Assembly (NCBI RefSeq): GCF_013085465.1
Contig: NZ_CP049838.1
Location: 2,232,001 to 2,296,000, forward strand
Reading direction: 5' to 3'
DNA from: Streptomyces asoensis
Lineage (GTDB): Bacteria > Actinomycetota > Actinomycetes > Streptomycetales > Streptomycetaceae
Length of the DNA stretch: 64,000 nt
The notes beneath the pieces were generated by a model, which was given only the letters and a program-made list of their open reading frames with translations, was not told where the DNA came from and did not search any database. The position numbers were made by a program, and so were the translations under genes. Numbering within the stretch: position 1 is the first letter of the stretch; each line of letters starts with the position of its first letter. Shown here in pieces: positions 47,934-56,535 of this stretch.

Positions 47934-48893
47934 TCAGGTCACGTCGTCATAACCGTTGACGCGCTCCGTGCTCGCCTGCTCGGGCAGCGCGCGGCTCGCG
48001 GTCACCGACTCGACCTCACCGATGGCCTCGGGGCTGAGGTCCAGCTCGGAGGCCTCGTCGTCGGCGGGGCCCAGGGCGTCGCGGCGGCGCCTGCGTCGGT
48101 CGTTCAACAGGGAGAAGGCGGTCGCGCCGAAGTACAGGATCCAGATCGGTCCGGCGAGCGCCAGCATCGAGATGGGATCGGTGCTGGGCGTGGCCACGGC
48201 GGCGAACACCGTGATGCCGATGATCATGGCCCGCCACCAGCCGAGCATGCGCTTGCCGGTGACCATGCCGGTGAGGTTGAGGAAGACCAGCAGCAGCGGC
48301 AGCTCGAAGGAGAGGCCGAAGACGACGACCATGCGCGTGACGAGCTGGAGCAGGTCGTCCAGCGGCAGCAGGTTGCTGACGCCGCCCGGGGTGAAGTCGA
48401 TCAGCACCTTCGCGGTGGTCGGCAGCACCCGGTAGGCGAAGTAGCCGCCGCCCATGAACAGCGGGGCGCCCATGCCGACGAACGCGTACGCGTACTTGCG
48501 CTCGTGATTGTGCAGACCGGGGGCGATGAAGGCCCACAGCTGGTAGAGCCAGACCGGCGAGGCGAAGACGACCCCGGCCATCAGGGAGACCTGGAGGGCC
48601 AGCGTGAAGGGCGCGAGCAGACCGTTGATCGTGATGCTCGCGCACTTGTTCGTGGAGTCGCCGGACTTGAGCTGCCCCGCGATCTCCTCGAAGGTCTTCC
48701 CGCAGCCGACCGAGTCGAGGATCGGCTTGGTGAGGAAGTTGATGATGTCGTTGTAGAAGAAGGCGGCCACGACCGTCACGAGGACGATGGCCAGCATCGC
48801 CTTCGCGAGCCGGTTGCGGAGCTCACGAAGATGATCCGCGAGGGGCATCCGCCCCTCGGGGTCCTTCTCCTGTTTGCGGGCAGGCTTCAGCAA
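47934..48893 (-). CDS. tatC: Sec-independent protein translocase TatC
   Basis: The 319-residue membrane protein has six predicted helices. The signal-recognition N-terminus EGRMPLADHLRELRNRL carries the conserved Glu in HLRELR. The periplasmic loop before SPVWLYQLWAFIAPGLHNHERKYAY is typical, and a hydrophilic acidic tail follows. It is the twin-arginine signal receptor and works with TatA encoded 47 bp upstream. A TTG start at 48893 gives the usual streptomycete N-terminus. Streptomycetes use Tat heavily, so normal function is expected. Confidence 0.94.
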   Translation of the reverse strand: MLKPARKQEKDPEGRMPLADHLRELRNRLAKAMLAIVLVTVVAAFFYNDIINFLTKPILDSVGCGKTFEEIAGQLKSGDSTNKCASITINGLLAPFTLALQVSLMAGVVFASPVWLYQLWAFIAPGLHNHERKYAYAFVGMGAPLFMGGGYFAYRVLPTTAKVLIDFTPGGVSNLLPLDDLLQLVTRMVVVFGLSFELPLLLVFLNLTGMVTGKRMLGWWRAMIIGITVFAAVATPSTDPISMLALAGPIWILYFGATAFSLLNDRRRRRRDALGPADDEASELDLSPEAIGEVESVTASRALPEQASTERVNGYDDVT

Positions 48894-48940
48894 CCCACGT
48901 TCCCATCTCGTGCGGCGGGCCGGAGGTCACCGGCCCTGCG

Positions 48941-49228
48941 TCAGCGCTTGGTCGTGTCCGTCGGCTCGCTGACCGGACGGGAGCTGGTCACATCGCCGGG
49001 GGAGGCCTGGATGGTGCGCTGAGCCGGGGGCTGCTCGCCGTCGTTCGGCGGGCCGGCCGGGGTGGTCGTGCTGCCGCCGTCTTCCTTCATCGCCTTCGCC
49101 TCGCTCTTGAGAATACGAGCGGACTTGCCGAGCGAGCGCGCCATGTCGGGAAGCTTCTTGGCGCCGAACAGCAGGATGACGACGACGAGGATGAGAATGA
49201 TCTCGGGGGCGCCGAGCCTTCCGAACAT
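48941..49228 (-). CDS. tatA: Twin-arginine translocase subunit TatA
   Basis: The 95-residue protein has one transmembrane helix ([19 protein letters not shown], with the FG hinge). An amphipathic helix [22 protein letters not shown] and a Ser/Thr/Pro-rich tail follow. It polymerises to form the Tat passage. AGAAGG precedes the ATG. It is transcribed with tatC. The 283 bp upstream of it contain several dyads (49270-49294) and the probable promoter. Confidence 0.95.
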   Translation of the reverse strand: MFGRLGAPEIILILVVVILLFGAKKLPDMARSLGKSARILKSEAKAMKEDGGSTTTPAGPPNDGEQPPAQRTIQASPGDVTSSRPVSEPTDTTKR

Positions 49229-49269
49229 AAGTCTTTACCTTCTCACCGAGGCTGCGGGGGTGGGTTGCC

Positions 49270-49294
49270 GTCCGACCGGTCGGACACCTGTCCG
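49270..49294. promoter_or_regulatory. Overlapping palindromes upstream of tatA
   Basis: GTCCGACCGGTCGGAC (49270-49285) is a perfect 16-bp palindrome. It overlaps CGGACA-CC-TGTCCG (49281-49294). Both lie 41-66 bp before the tatA start codon, where a repressor or an mRNA 5' structure could act. Confidence 0.5.
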
Positions 49295-49511
49295 AACGAT
49301 CGTGTTGACAGCGATCGTAACGCTCAGGGGTAAACGTGAGGCAATCCCCGTGCGTACTCCCGGTCCGCGGTCCGGGCCTCGTTCTCCGAGCCGCAGCCAG
49401 CAGCGTACCTGTCCTCTCTACCGGGGCGGGAGGGCGAAGTGGCCCAAAACGCATTCGCCGCAGGACTCACAGGACGCCCACAGCGCTACCCGAAGGTCGC
49501 CACAGCGGCCG

Positions 49512-49706
49512 TCACAGGGTGTCCACAGCACGGGCCGCACTCGCGGCGGCCCGTTCCAGATCCTGGGCCGCCCGGTCGATCCGGCGCGCGGACTCCGTGA
49601 CCTGCCGCCCCAGAAGCCGCGCCTCCAGGAAGACCCGTACGGCGAACACCGCGAGGACGGCGAGACCTGCGAAACCCATGGCAACCGCGAACATCGGCCA
49701 GAACAT
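49512..49706 (-). CDS. Small membrane protein of unknown function
   Basis: The 64-residue protein has one hydrophobic segment (about 3-25, FAVAMGFAGLAVLAVFAVRVF) and a C-terminal amphipathic helix (VTESARRIDRAAQDLERAAASAARAV) that could form a coiled coil. It matches no family I can name. Its constant place between tatA and pafC in streptomycetes (from memory) suggests a conserved role. The ATG at 49706 has no strong ribosome-binding site. Confidence 0.65.
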   Translation of the reverse strand: MFWPMFAVAMGFAGLAVLAVFAVRVFLEARLLGRQVTESARRIDRAAQDLERAAASAARAVDTL

Positions 49707-49725
49707 GGGGCGAGCCTAGACCGTC

Positions 49726-50016
49726 CTAAGGCGTGTGCAGCCGCAGGGTCCTGACCCCACCGCCGGTGAGCAGTTCGACGATCCGCTCGCCGGCCGGCTT
49801 GCGCACGGCGGCCCCGCAGTCGGGGCAGGTGAAGGAGTAGAAGGTGGTCCGGCTGGAGGCGCCGATCGCCAGCCGCAGGGCACTCGCGGCCAGCTCGAAC
49901 GCGCCCCGGCAGTCGGGGCACCCGGCCCGGAAGCGCACCGGACCCGCACTCCGCATGCCCGCGAACGCGGAGGCCACGGAGATGCCCCGCACACCGGACG
50001 CCGTCGACTCGCTCAA
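49726..50016 (-). CDS. Small zinc-ribbon-like protein of unknown function
   Basis: The 96-residue protein has two CPDC pairs (GCPDCRGAF and TCPDCGAAVRK) about 32 residues apart, which would bind one zinc ion. The C-terminus is VELLTGGGVRTLRLHTP. No other domain is evident. Its start overlaps the pafC stop by 4 nt, so it is co-translated with the PafBC regulators, which hints at a function with them or simple operon membership. Confidence 0.72.
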   Translation of the reverse strand: MSESTASGVRGISVASAFAGMRSAGPVRFRAGCPDCRGAFELAASALRLAIGASSRTTFYSFTCPDCGAAVRKPAGERIVELLTGGGVRTLRLHTP

Positions 50017-51092
50017 AGCCCCTGCTCCCGCCCGTCGAACTGACTTTCGCCCCGCGGTCCCGGCTGCTCGCCGTGCACCGCGGGCGGCCCGTCGGCCGCG
50101 CCCCGCGCCTCGATCCCGTCGTATGCCGCCAGCGCCTCACGGGCGGCCCGGCGGGCACTGTCGGCGAGCTCCGGCGGCGACACGATCCGGCCGTCACGGC
50201 CGAGCCGCAGCGCCAGCCGCCTGAGCGAGGCGGGTTCGGGCGTGCGCAGAGTAATACGCAATCCGCCGTCGGGAAGCTCATCGGCACTGTCGTGCGGGTA
50301 GTACTCGGCGACCCAGCGACCGCCGGGACCGACCTCGACGACGACCTCCGGGTCCTCGGCGGCCGGCTGCACGAGCCCTTCCGACAGGTCCCGGAGCTCG
50401 ATCTCGGGCGGCGCGGACGGCTCGTCGAGGATCTTGATCTCGGCGACCCGGTCCAGCCGGAAGGTGCGGCGCGCCTCCGAGCGGCGGCACCAGGCCTCCA
50501 CGTACGTGTGCCCGACGCTGACCAGCCGGATGGGGTCGATCTCGCGCTCCGTGACCTGGTCACGCGCGGGCGAGTAGTAACGGATCCACAGCCGGCGCCG
50601 CTCGGAGATCGCCCGGTCGACGTCCGCGAAGACCCCGCCCTCCGACTCGAACGTCACCGACAGCCGCGCGCTCGCGCCCGCCGCCTCACCGGCCGAGGCC
50701 TCCACCTTGGCCGTCGCCCGCAGCAGCGCCTGCCGGTCGCCCTCCCGCAGGCCGGGCAGCGTGGACACCGCCCGGGCCGCCACCAGCAGCGCGGTCGCCT
50801 CGTCGGCGGCCAGCCGCAGTGGCTCGGCGGCCTCCGCGCCGAGCGCGGCCGGGTTGTGCCACCAGATGCGCTCACCGTCGGTGTCGATGTCGAGGAGATC
50901 GCCGCCGCGGAAGCTGGTGCCGCACATGGGCAGCACGTCGAGGTCCGAGACCAGCTCGTCCTCGGTGATCCCGAACGCGCGCGCCACGTCCTCGATCCGC
51001 GCGCCGGGGCGCTCCCTGAGATACGTCACCAGGGAGAGCATCCGCCGCGTCTGGTCGATGGCGTTCGTCGGCCTGACCGGTTTGCCTGCCAC
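50013..51092 (-). CDS. pafC: WYL-domain transcriptional regulator PafC
   Basis: The 359-residue WYL protein has an N-terminal HTH (TRRMLSLVTYLRERPGARIEDVARAFGITEDEL), a WYL domain (RRLWIRYYSPARDQVTEREIDPIRL) and a WCX C-terminal extension. With PafB it forms the PafBC activator of the RecA/LexA-independent DNA-damage response in mycobacteria; the same role is likely here. GTG 51092 follows GGGGGAGCGAG. It is separated from pafB by 18 bp. Confidence 0.93.
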   Translation of the reverse strand: MAGKPVRPTNAIDQTRRMLSLVTYLRERPGARIEDVARAFGITEDELVSDLDVLPMCGTSFRGGDLLDIDTDGERIWWHNPAALGAEAAEPLRLAADEATALLVAARAVSTLPGLREGDRQALLRATAKVEASAGEAAGASARLSVTFESEGGVFADVDRAISERRRLWIRYYSPARDQVTEREIDPIRLVSVGHTYVEAWCRRSEARRTFRLDRVAEIKILDEPSAPPEIELRDLSEGLVQPAAEDPEVVVEVGPGGRWVAEYYPHDSADELPDGGLRITLRTPEPASLRRLALRLGRDGRIVSPPELADSARRAAREALAAYDGIEARGAADGPPAVHGEQPGPRGESQFDGREQGL

Positions 51093-51110
51093 TGTGTTGC
51101 TCGCTCCCCC

Positions 51111-52088
51111 TCAGCCCTTGGCCACGGCGCGTAGCCGGTCCACGACGTCCGCGCGCAGCTCGGCGGGGTCGAGGACCACCACGTCCGGCCCGAACTCCAC
51201 CAGCCAGGCGTCCAGCCCGTGCCCGTACGGAATCTCCAACTCGTCCCAGCCGTCGCCGAGTTCCCGCACCGCGGTGGCCTTCGCCCGCAAGGGGTACCCG
51301 GCGTCCGTCCGCAGCCTGATCAGCGCGCTGCGGTCGGCGGTCTCCCCCGCCCAGCTCGCGACCGTCTCACGGACGGTGACGACATCGGGGACCGGCGCGG
51401 TGAAGCTCGCCCCGCGCGAGCGCACCCTGCCGGTGATCCGCGACAGCCGGAAGACCCGCTCGGCGCCCCGGTCGCGGTCGAAGCCGGCCAGGTACCAGTG
51501 GCCGCGCCAGCACTCCAGCGCCCACGGCTCGACGTCCCGGGGCTCCGGGTGCGCGGCGGTGGCCTTGCGGTAGTCGAAGATGACGGGCCGACGGTCGCGG
51601 CAGGCCAGCATCAGCGGCTCGAACGCGGCCTCGTGCACGGGGATCCGGGGCTCCAGGGCGCCGTGTGCCTCGTACGGGTCGACGTCCTCGGGGAGCCCCG
51701 CGGCGCGCAGCTTCTGGAGGGCGCCGCTCGCGGCACCCGCCAGCCGGGCCTGCTGCCACACCTTGGCGGCCAGGCCCAGCGCCGCGGCCTCCTCGGCGTC
51801 CAGGGTGATGGGCGGCAGCCGGTTGCTGTCACGGCGGGCGAGGTAGCCGATCTCGCCGTCCAGGCTCTCCACGGTCTCGATGACCAGGCCGAGCTCGCGA
51901 AGATCGTCCTTGTCCCGCTCGAACATCCGGTTGAAGGAGTCGTCCGACCCCGCCCCGCCGTTGCCCGGCCGGAAGGTCTCGACATACGCCTCGATGGAGT
52001 CGCGCAGCTCACGCTTGCTGAGCGGCCGTCGCGTCCCGAGCAGACACAGCGCCAGGTTCATCAGCCGCTCGGCCTTGGCAATGGCCAT
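51111..52088 (-). CDS. pafB: WYL-domain transcriptional regulator PafB
   Basis: The 325-residue partner of PafC has an N-terminal winged helix (AERLMNLALCLLGTRRPLSKRELRDSIEAY), a WYL domain (RRPVIFDYRKATAAHPEPRDVEPWALECWRGHWYLAGFDRDR) and a C-terminal extension. It is the first of the pafB-pafC pair. The link to pafA is positional as in mycobacteria, here with two FKBP genes in between. Confidence 0.93.
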   Translation of the reverse strand: MAIAKAERLMNLALCLLGTRRPLSKRELRDSIEAYVETFRPGNGGAGSDDSFNRMFERDKDDLRELGLVIETVESLDGEIGYLARRDSNRLPPITLDAEEAAALGLAAKVWQQARLAGAASGALQKLRAAGLPEDVDPYEAHGALEPRIPVHEAAFEPLMLACRDRRPVIFDYRKATAAHPEPRDVEPWALECWRGHWYLAGFDRDRGAERVFRLSRITGRVRSRGASFTAPVPDVVTVRETVASWAGETADRSALIRLRTDAGYPLRAKATAVRELGDGWDELEIPYGHGLDAWLVEFGPDVVVLDPAELRADVVDRLRAVAKG

Positions 52089-52218
52089 CGACGCCCTTCG
52101 CCTCCCCTATGGTGCTTACGATCGACGACCGTACCGCCCCGCGGCGCCCGGACAAAAGCCGAGGGTCCATGCCCGGGCGGGCATGGACCCCAGGTGATCA
52201 ACACTGGTCGTACGACGG

Positions 52219-52590
52219 TCAGACCCCGAGCAGGTCCACGACGAAGATCAGCGTCTCGCCGGGCTTGATCGCCGGGGTGGGGCTCTGGTTGCCGTAGGCG
52301 AGGTGGGCCGGGATGGTCAGCTGGCGACGGCCGCCGACCTTCATGCCCTGCACACCCTGGTCCCAGCCCTTGATGACGCGTCCGCCGCCGAGCGGGAAGC
52401 GGAACGGCGTCCCACGGTTCCAGCTGGCGTCGAACTCCTCACCGGTGCTGAAGGCGACACCGACGTAGTGGACGCTGACGTTGTGGCCGGCCTGCGCGAC
52501 CTCGCCGTCACCCTCCCAGATGTCCTTGATCTCGAGGTCCGCCGGGGGCTCGCCGCCGGGGAAGTCGATCTCGGGCTTGTCAATGCTCAC
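52219..52590 (-). CDS. Cytoplasmic FKBP-type peptidyl-prolyl isomerase
   Basis: The 123-residue single FKBP domain has VSVHYVGVAFSTGEEFDASWNRGTPFRFPLGGGRVIKGWDQGVQGMKVGGRRQLTIPAHLAYG in order. It carries the family's Tyr/Asp/Trp pocket residues (Y, D in FDASW, W in GWDQG). It accelerates prolyl isomerisation in protein folding. The GTG at 52590 is chosen for AGGAGC 7 nt upstream. It lies between pafB and the larger FKBP lipoprotein gene. Confidence 0.93.
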   Translation of the reverse strand: MSIDKPEIDFPGGEPPADLEIKDIWEGDGEVAQAGHNVSVHYVGVAFSTGEEFDASWNRGTPFRFPLGGGRVIKGWDQGVQGMKVGGRRQLTIPAHLAYGNQSPTPAIKPGETLIFVVDLLGV

Positions 52591-52652
52591 GTCACTGGCT
52601 CCTGCATGTCTCACGGAAAGGCAACACGGACAGTCTTACACCTTCGTCGGCC

Positions 52653-53648
52653 TCACACCTTGGCGATGATGTCCACCGAGAAGACCATCGTGGAGTCCTT
52701 CTCGAGGCCGCTGCCACTCGGCGGGCTGTCCCCGTAACCCAGCGACGGCGGAACGACGATGACGACCCGGCTGCCCACCTTCTTGCCGGTCAGGCCCTGC
52801 GCCCAGCCCTTGACCACCTGCTGGAGCGAGAACGAGGTCAGCGAACTGCGGCTGTACGAGGAGTCGAACTCCTTGCCCGTGTCCCAGACGACGCCCTTGT
52901 ACTGCACCAGCACGGTGTCGTCCGCCGCGAGCTTCGGGCCGTCTCCCTCGATCACGTAGTTCGACACCAGCTTGGTCGGCGGGTCCGACTTGGGGATCTC
53001 GATCGAGGGTGCCTTGCCGTCGGTGTTCGTACCCACCTTCGGCACCGCGGCGTCGTCCTGCGGCACGTCCTTGCCCTTGGCCGAGCTCTTCGCGTTGAAC
53101 GTGTCCTGGATGTCGAAGACGAACACCAGCGTGTCGGTGCCCTTGATGCCCGTGTCCGCGTCGCCGTCCTTGCCGAAAGCCCAGGTCGGCGGCACCGAGA
53201 AGAGCACCCGGCTGCCGGTCTTCTTGCCCGTCAGCGCATAGCGCCAGCCGTCGATCGTGCCACCCTGCGCGAGCTGGGTGAACAGCGGCTTCTTGGTGTC
53301 GTAGGTGTTGAGGAGGACCTTCGCGCTGTCCCAGATCTGGCCGAGACAGTTGGCCTGGATGTAGTCGTTCTCCGCGACGGTCTTGCCGCTGCCCGCGATC
53401 ACCGTCTTCACCGCCAGCTGGTCCGAGGGCTCACCGGTGCCCTTGGCGACCGTCGGCTTCTCATCGAACTTCACGCCCGCCGTGATGGCCGGCAGCGGGC
53501 CGTCGACGATCTTCGGTGGAGGCGTGGCCCCGGCGGAGGACGACGCGCTGTCGCTCGCCTTGCTCGAGTCGGACTTTTCATCGCCGCACGCGGCGAGAGT
53601 GACCAGTCCCGCGGGTACGGCGGCAAGGATGAGTGAGCGTCGGCGCAC
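52653..53648 (-). CDS. FKBP-type peptidyl-prolyl isomerase lipoprotein with two domains
   Basis: The 331-residue protein has a lipoprotein signal (LVTLAAC, lipidation at Cys21), a Ser-rich linker and two tandem FKBP domains (about 75-180 and 215-331). The second has VQYKGVVWDTGKEFDSSYSR, VVKGWAQGLTGKKVGSRVV and PPSLGYG. The first is degenerate at the Asp of the active site (GQIWDSAKVL). It would assist folding of exported proteins on the outer face of the membrane, which suits the nearby Tat genes. Confidence 0.93.
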   Translation of the reverse strand: MRRRSLILAAVPAGLVTLAACGDEKSDSSKASDSASSSAGATPPPKIVDGPLPAITAGVKFDEKPTVAKGTGEPSDQLAVKTVIAGSGKTVAENDYIQANCLGQIWDSAKVLLNTYDTKKPLFTQLAQGGTIDGWRYALTGKKTGSRVLFSVPPTWAFGKDGDADTGIKGTDTLVFVFDIQDTFNAKSSAKGKDVPQDDAAVPKVGTNTDGKAPSIEIPKSDPPTKLVSNYVIEGDGPKLAADDTVLVQYKGVVWDTGKEFDSSYSRSSLTSFSLQQVVKGWAQGLTGKKVGSRVVIVVPPSLGYGDSPPSGSGLEKDSTMVFSVDIIAKV

Positions 53649-53784
53649 GATGAAAGCCTCGTAATCGGTCGATCTTCTGATGGCGTGCGCGCTACCTTAG
53701 CGACGTTTGTGGACATGCGAAGGGCGCCGTACGGGAACGTACGGCGCCCGTGTCGCGTTCCGCAGCGCGTGCGGAACACGTCAC

Positions 53785-55146
53785 TCACATTCCGGCGATC
53801 AGCTTCTCCACCCGGTCGTCCACCGACCGGAACGGGTCCTTGCACAACACGGTGCGCTGTGCCTGGTCGTTGAGCTTCAGGTGCACCCAGTCCACGGTGA
53901 AGTCCCGGCGCTGTTCCTGTGCGCGACGGATGAAGTCGCCGCGCAACCGGGCCCTGGTGGTCTGCGGCGGTACCGACTTGCCCTCGAAGATCTTCAAGTC
54001 GTTGCAGATCCGGGCGGCTTGGCCCTTTCGCTCCAACAGGTAGTACAGACCACGACGACGGTGAATGTCGTGATAAGCGAGGTCTATCTGCGCCACCCGC
54101 GGATTCGACATGGTCATGTTGTGCTTGGCCCGGTACCGCTCGATGAGCTTGTACTTCATCACCCAGTCGATCTCGGTGCCGATCCGGTCGAGGTCCTCCG
54201 CCTCGATCGCGTCCAGCGTGCGGCCCCAGAGCTCCAGGACCTGGTCGACGGTGCCGGTACGCACACCCCGGCGCTCGACGAAGTCCACGGCCTTCTCGTA
54301 GTACTCCCGCTGCACCTCCAGCGCGGAGGCCTCCCGGCCGCTGGCCAGCCGCACCTTGCGCCGGCCAGTGATGTCGTGACTGACCTCACGGATCGCCCGG
54401 ATCGGGTTCTCCAGCGTCAGATCCCGCATCACCGTGCCCGCCTCGATCATGCGCAGCACCAGGTCGGTCGCGCCGACCTTCAGCAGCATGGTCGTCTCGG
54501 ACATGTTGGAGTCGCCGACGATGACATGCAGACGGCGGTAACGCTCGGCGTCCGCGTGCGGCTCGTCGCGCGTGTTGATGATGGGCCGCGAGCGGGTCGT
54601 CGCGGAGGAGACGCCCTCCCAGATGTGCTCGGCCCGCTGACTGACGCAGTAGACCGCCCCACGGGGCGTCTGAAGCACCTTGCCCGCGCCGCACAGCAGC
54701 TGGCGGGTCACCAGGAACGGGATCAGGATGTCCGCGAGCCGGGAGAACTCCCCGTGCCGGGCCACCAGGTAGTTCTCGTGGCAACCATAAGAGTTGCCCG
54801 CCGAGTCCGTGTTGTTCTTGAAGAGGTAGACGTCGCCCGCGATTCCTTCCTCGTGCAGGCGTCGTTCCGCGTCCACCAGGAGTCCCTCGAGAATGCGCTC
54901 GCCGGCCTTGTCGTGGGTGACCAACTCGGTCACGTTGTCACATTCCGGTGTCGCGTATTCCGGATGCGATCCCACGTCGAGATAGAGGCGGGCGCCGTTT
55001 CGCAGAAAGACATTGCTGCTTCGGCCCCATGACACGACACGGCGGAAGAGGTACCGCGCCACCTCGTCGGGAGACAGCCGGCGCTGTCCCCTGAACGTAC
55101 ATGTGACGCCGTACTCGTTCTCCAGCCCGAAAATGCGGCGGTCCAT
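53785..55146 (-). CDS. pafA: Pup-protein ligase PafA
   Basis: The 453-residue ligase attaches Pup via its C-terminal glutamate to lysines of target proteins. It has the glutamine synthetase-like core with [12 protein letters not shown] (metal/ATP), [65 protein letters not shown] and a C-terminal domain. It lacks the long insertion after the first strand that marks Dop. It is separated from prcBA by the MFS-LacI pair, an arrangement usual in streptomycetes as far as I recall. Confidence 0.96.
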   Translation of the reverse strand: MDRRIFGLENEYGVTCTFRGQRRLSPDEVARYLFRRVVSWGRSSNVFLRNGARLYLDVGSHPEYATPECDNVTELVTHDKAGERILEGLLVDAERRLHEEGIAGDVYLFKNNTDSAGNSYGCHENYLVARHGEFSRLADILIPFLVTRQLLCGAGKVLQTPRGAVYCVSQRAEHIWEGVSSATTRSRPIINTRDEPHADAERYRRLHVIVGDSNMSETTMLLKVGATDLVLRMIEAGTVMRDLTLENPIRAIREVSHDITGRRKVRLASGREASALEVQREYYEKAVDFVERRGVRTGTVDQVLELWGRTLDAIEAEDLDRIGTEIDWVMKYKLIERYRAKHNMTMSNPRVAQIDLAYHDIHRRRGLYYLLERKGQAARICNDLKIFEGKSVPPQTTRARLRGDFIRRAQEQRRDFTVDWVHLKLNDQAQRTVLCKDPFRSVDDRVEKLIAGM

Positions 55147-55155
55147 GAGTGAACA

Positions 55156-56415
55156 TTACGCCCGATCCCCTGAACTGAAACGGGGTTCGGCAGCACGGTT
55201 TGGATCATTTTCCGATGAAGCCGCAACCACCCCACTTCCGGCGGGAACTGCAAGTACCCGCCCTGTGGCCAGCAAAACCACCAGCGATACGGCACCCGCG
55301 ACGGCCGGCACCGTGAAGCCCCACAGCGCGCCGCCGGCCTCTACGACCGGACCCGCCAGGCCCGTTCCCACCGACGCGCCGACCGTGAACGTCGTCACCA
55401 GCCAGGAGAACGCCTCCGTCACCGTCCCGCGCGGCGCGTGCCGGTCCACGATGACGAACGCGCACGCGATGGCAGGCGCCAGGAACACGCCCGCGAGCGC
55501 CGTCAGAGCCACCATGGCCACCGCACCCGGCATCAGCGTCAAGGGCAGGTAACACACCGCCAGAAGCGCCACCAGCCCCCGCAGTCGCCGCTCCGGCGTC
55601 CCCGCCCACTGCCGCGCCCCGTACACCACGCCACCGAGCAGCGCGCCGAGCCCCAGCGCCGCCATCAGCCAGCCGTACACCGCGTCACCGCCGTGGTCGT
55701 CCGCGTACGGCACGGACGCCACCGTGATGGAACCGAGCGCGACACCGATGAACAGGAACGCGCCGAGGAGCGCCAGCAGACCGGGCGACCGCAGCGCGCC
55801 CAGCCAGTGCGCCTCACGCGGGGCCGAGCGCCACGCGCGCGAGGGCGGCGACACGACCACCGACAGCGCGCCCAGCACCCCGACCGCGTTCAGCACCAAC
55901 AGGGCCCCCTGCGCCGACCACACCGACACGCACAGGGTCACCAGCAGCGGCCCGACGGTGAACATCACCTCCTGCGCCACGGCGTCCATCGCGTACGCCG
56001 TGTGCACCTGGTCCTCGCGGCGCAGCACCGCCGGCCACAGCGCCCGCAGACCGCCCTCCAGGGGCGGCGTGAAGAGTCCGGCGGCCGCCACCGCCAGGTA
56101 CGCGAGCGGCAGCGGGTCCGTGCCCACGAAGGCGAAGACCGACATCGCGAGGGCCGAGACGAGCGCCGCGGGCAACTGGACCCGCGGCTGCCCGTGCACG
56201 TCGACCAGCCGTCCCAGCAACGGCTGCCCGACGGCGTTGGCGACGCCGTACACGGCGGCCAGCGCGCCCGCGAGGCTGTACGTGCCGCCCTCCGCCCGCA
56301 CGAACAGCACGATCGCGATGGCGGCCGTGGCGTTGGGCAGCCGTCCGACGAGCGTGCCGGTCAGCAGCCGGGCGGCGTGCTTCGCCCGGAGGATCTCGAG
56401 GTATCCCGCGGCCAA
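55156..56415 (-). CDS. MFS transporter
   Basis: The 419-residue major facilitator has 12 predicted helices. The A-like motif GRLVDVHGQPRVQL lies between helices 2 and 3, and a long central loop (SPPSRAWRSAPREAHW) divides the halves. The substrate is unknown; the overall pattern is of small-molecule exporters. A TTG at 56415 with GGAGG 7 nt upstream is preferred to GTG 56454. It is divergent from a LacI-family gene with a clear dyad in between, so local repression is likely. It ends 10 bp before pafA. Confidence 0.85.
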   Translation of the reverse strand: MAAGYLEILRAKHAARLLTGTLVGRLPNATAAIAIVLFVRAEGGTYSLAGALAAVYGVANAVGQPLLGRLVDVHGQPRVQLPAALVSALAMSVFAFVGTDPLPLAYLAVAAAGLFTPPLEGGLRALWPAVLRREDQVHTAYAMDAVAQEVMFTVGPLLVTLCVSVWSAQGALLVLNAVGVLGALSVVVSPPSRAWRSAPREAHWLGALRSPGLLALLGAFLFIGVALGSITVASVPYADDHGGDAVYGWLMAALGLGALLGGVVYGARQWAGTPERRLRGLVALLAVCYLPLTLMPGAVAMVALTALAGVFLAPAIACAFVIVDRHAPRGTVTEAFSWLVTTFTVGASVGTGLAGPVVEAGGALWGFTVPAVAGAVSLVVLLATGRVLAVPAGSGVVAASSENDPNRAAEPRFSSGDRA

Positions 56416-56465
56416 TGTCCCGCCTCCGTCAGCCGGCCCGAGGCGGGGAGCCACCTCGAGGTTTT

Positions 56466-56490
56466 ACGTATAACGTCTCTCGTCATACGT
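56466..56490. promoter_or_regulatory. LacI-type operator between MFS and lacI genes
   Basis: Arms ACGTATAACG (56466-56475) and CGTCATACGT (56481-56490) are complementary at 9 of 10 positions around TCTCT. The dyad sits between the divergent MFS and LacI genes. It is probably bound by the LacI protein encoded at 56536. Confidence 0.7.
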
Positions 56491-56535
56491 ACCATGTGCG
56501 CTGTTCGCCAGTCCAGACGAAGGAGCAGGCCCACG

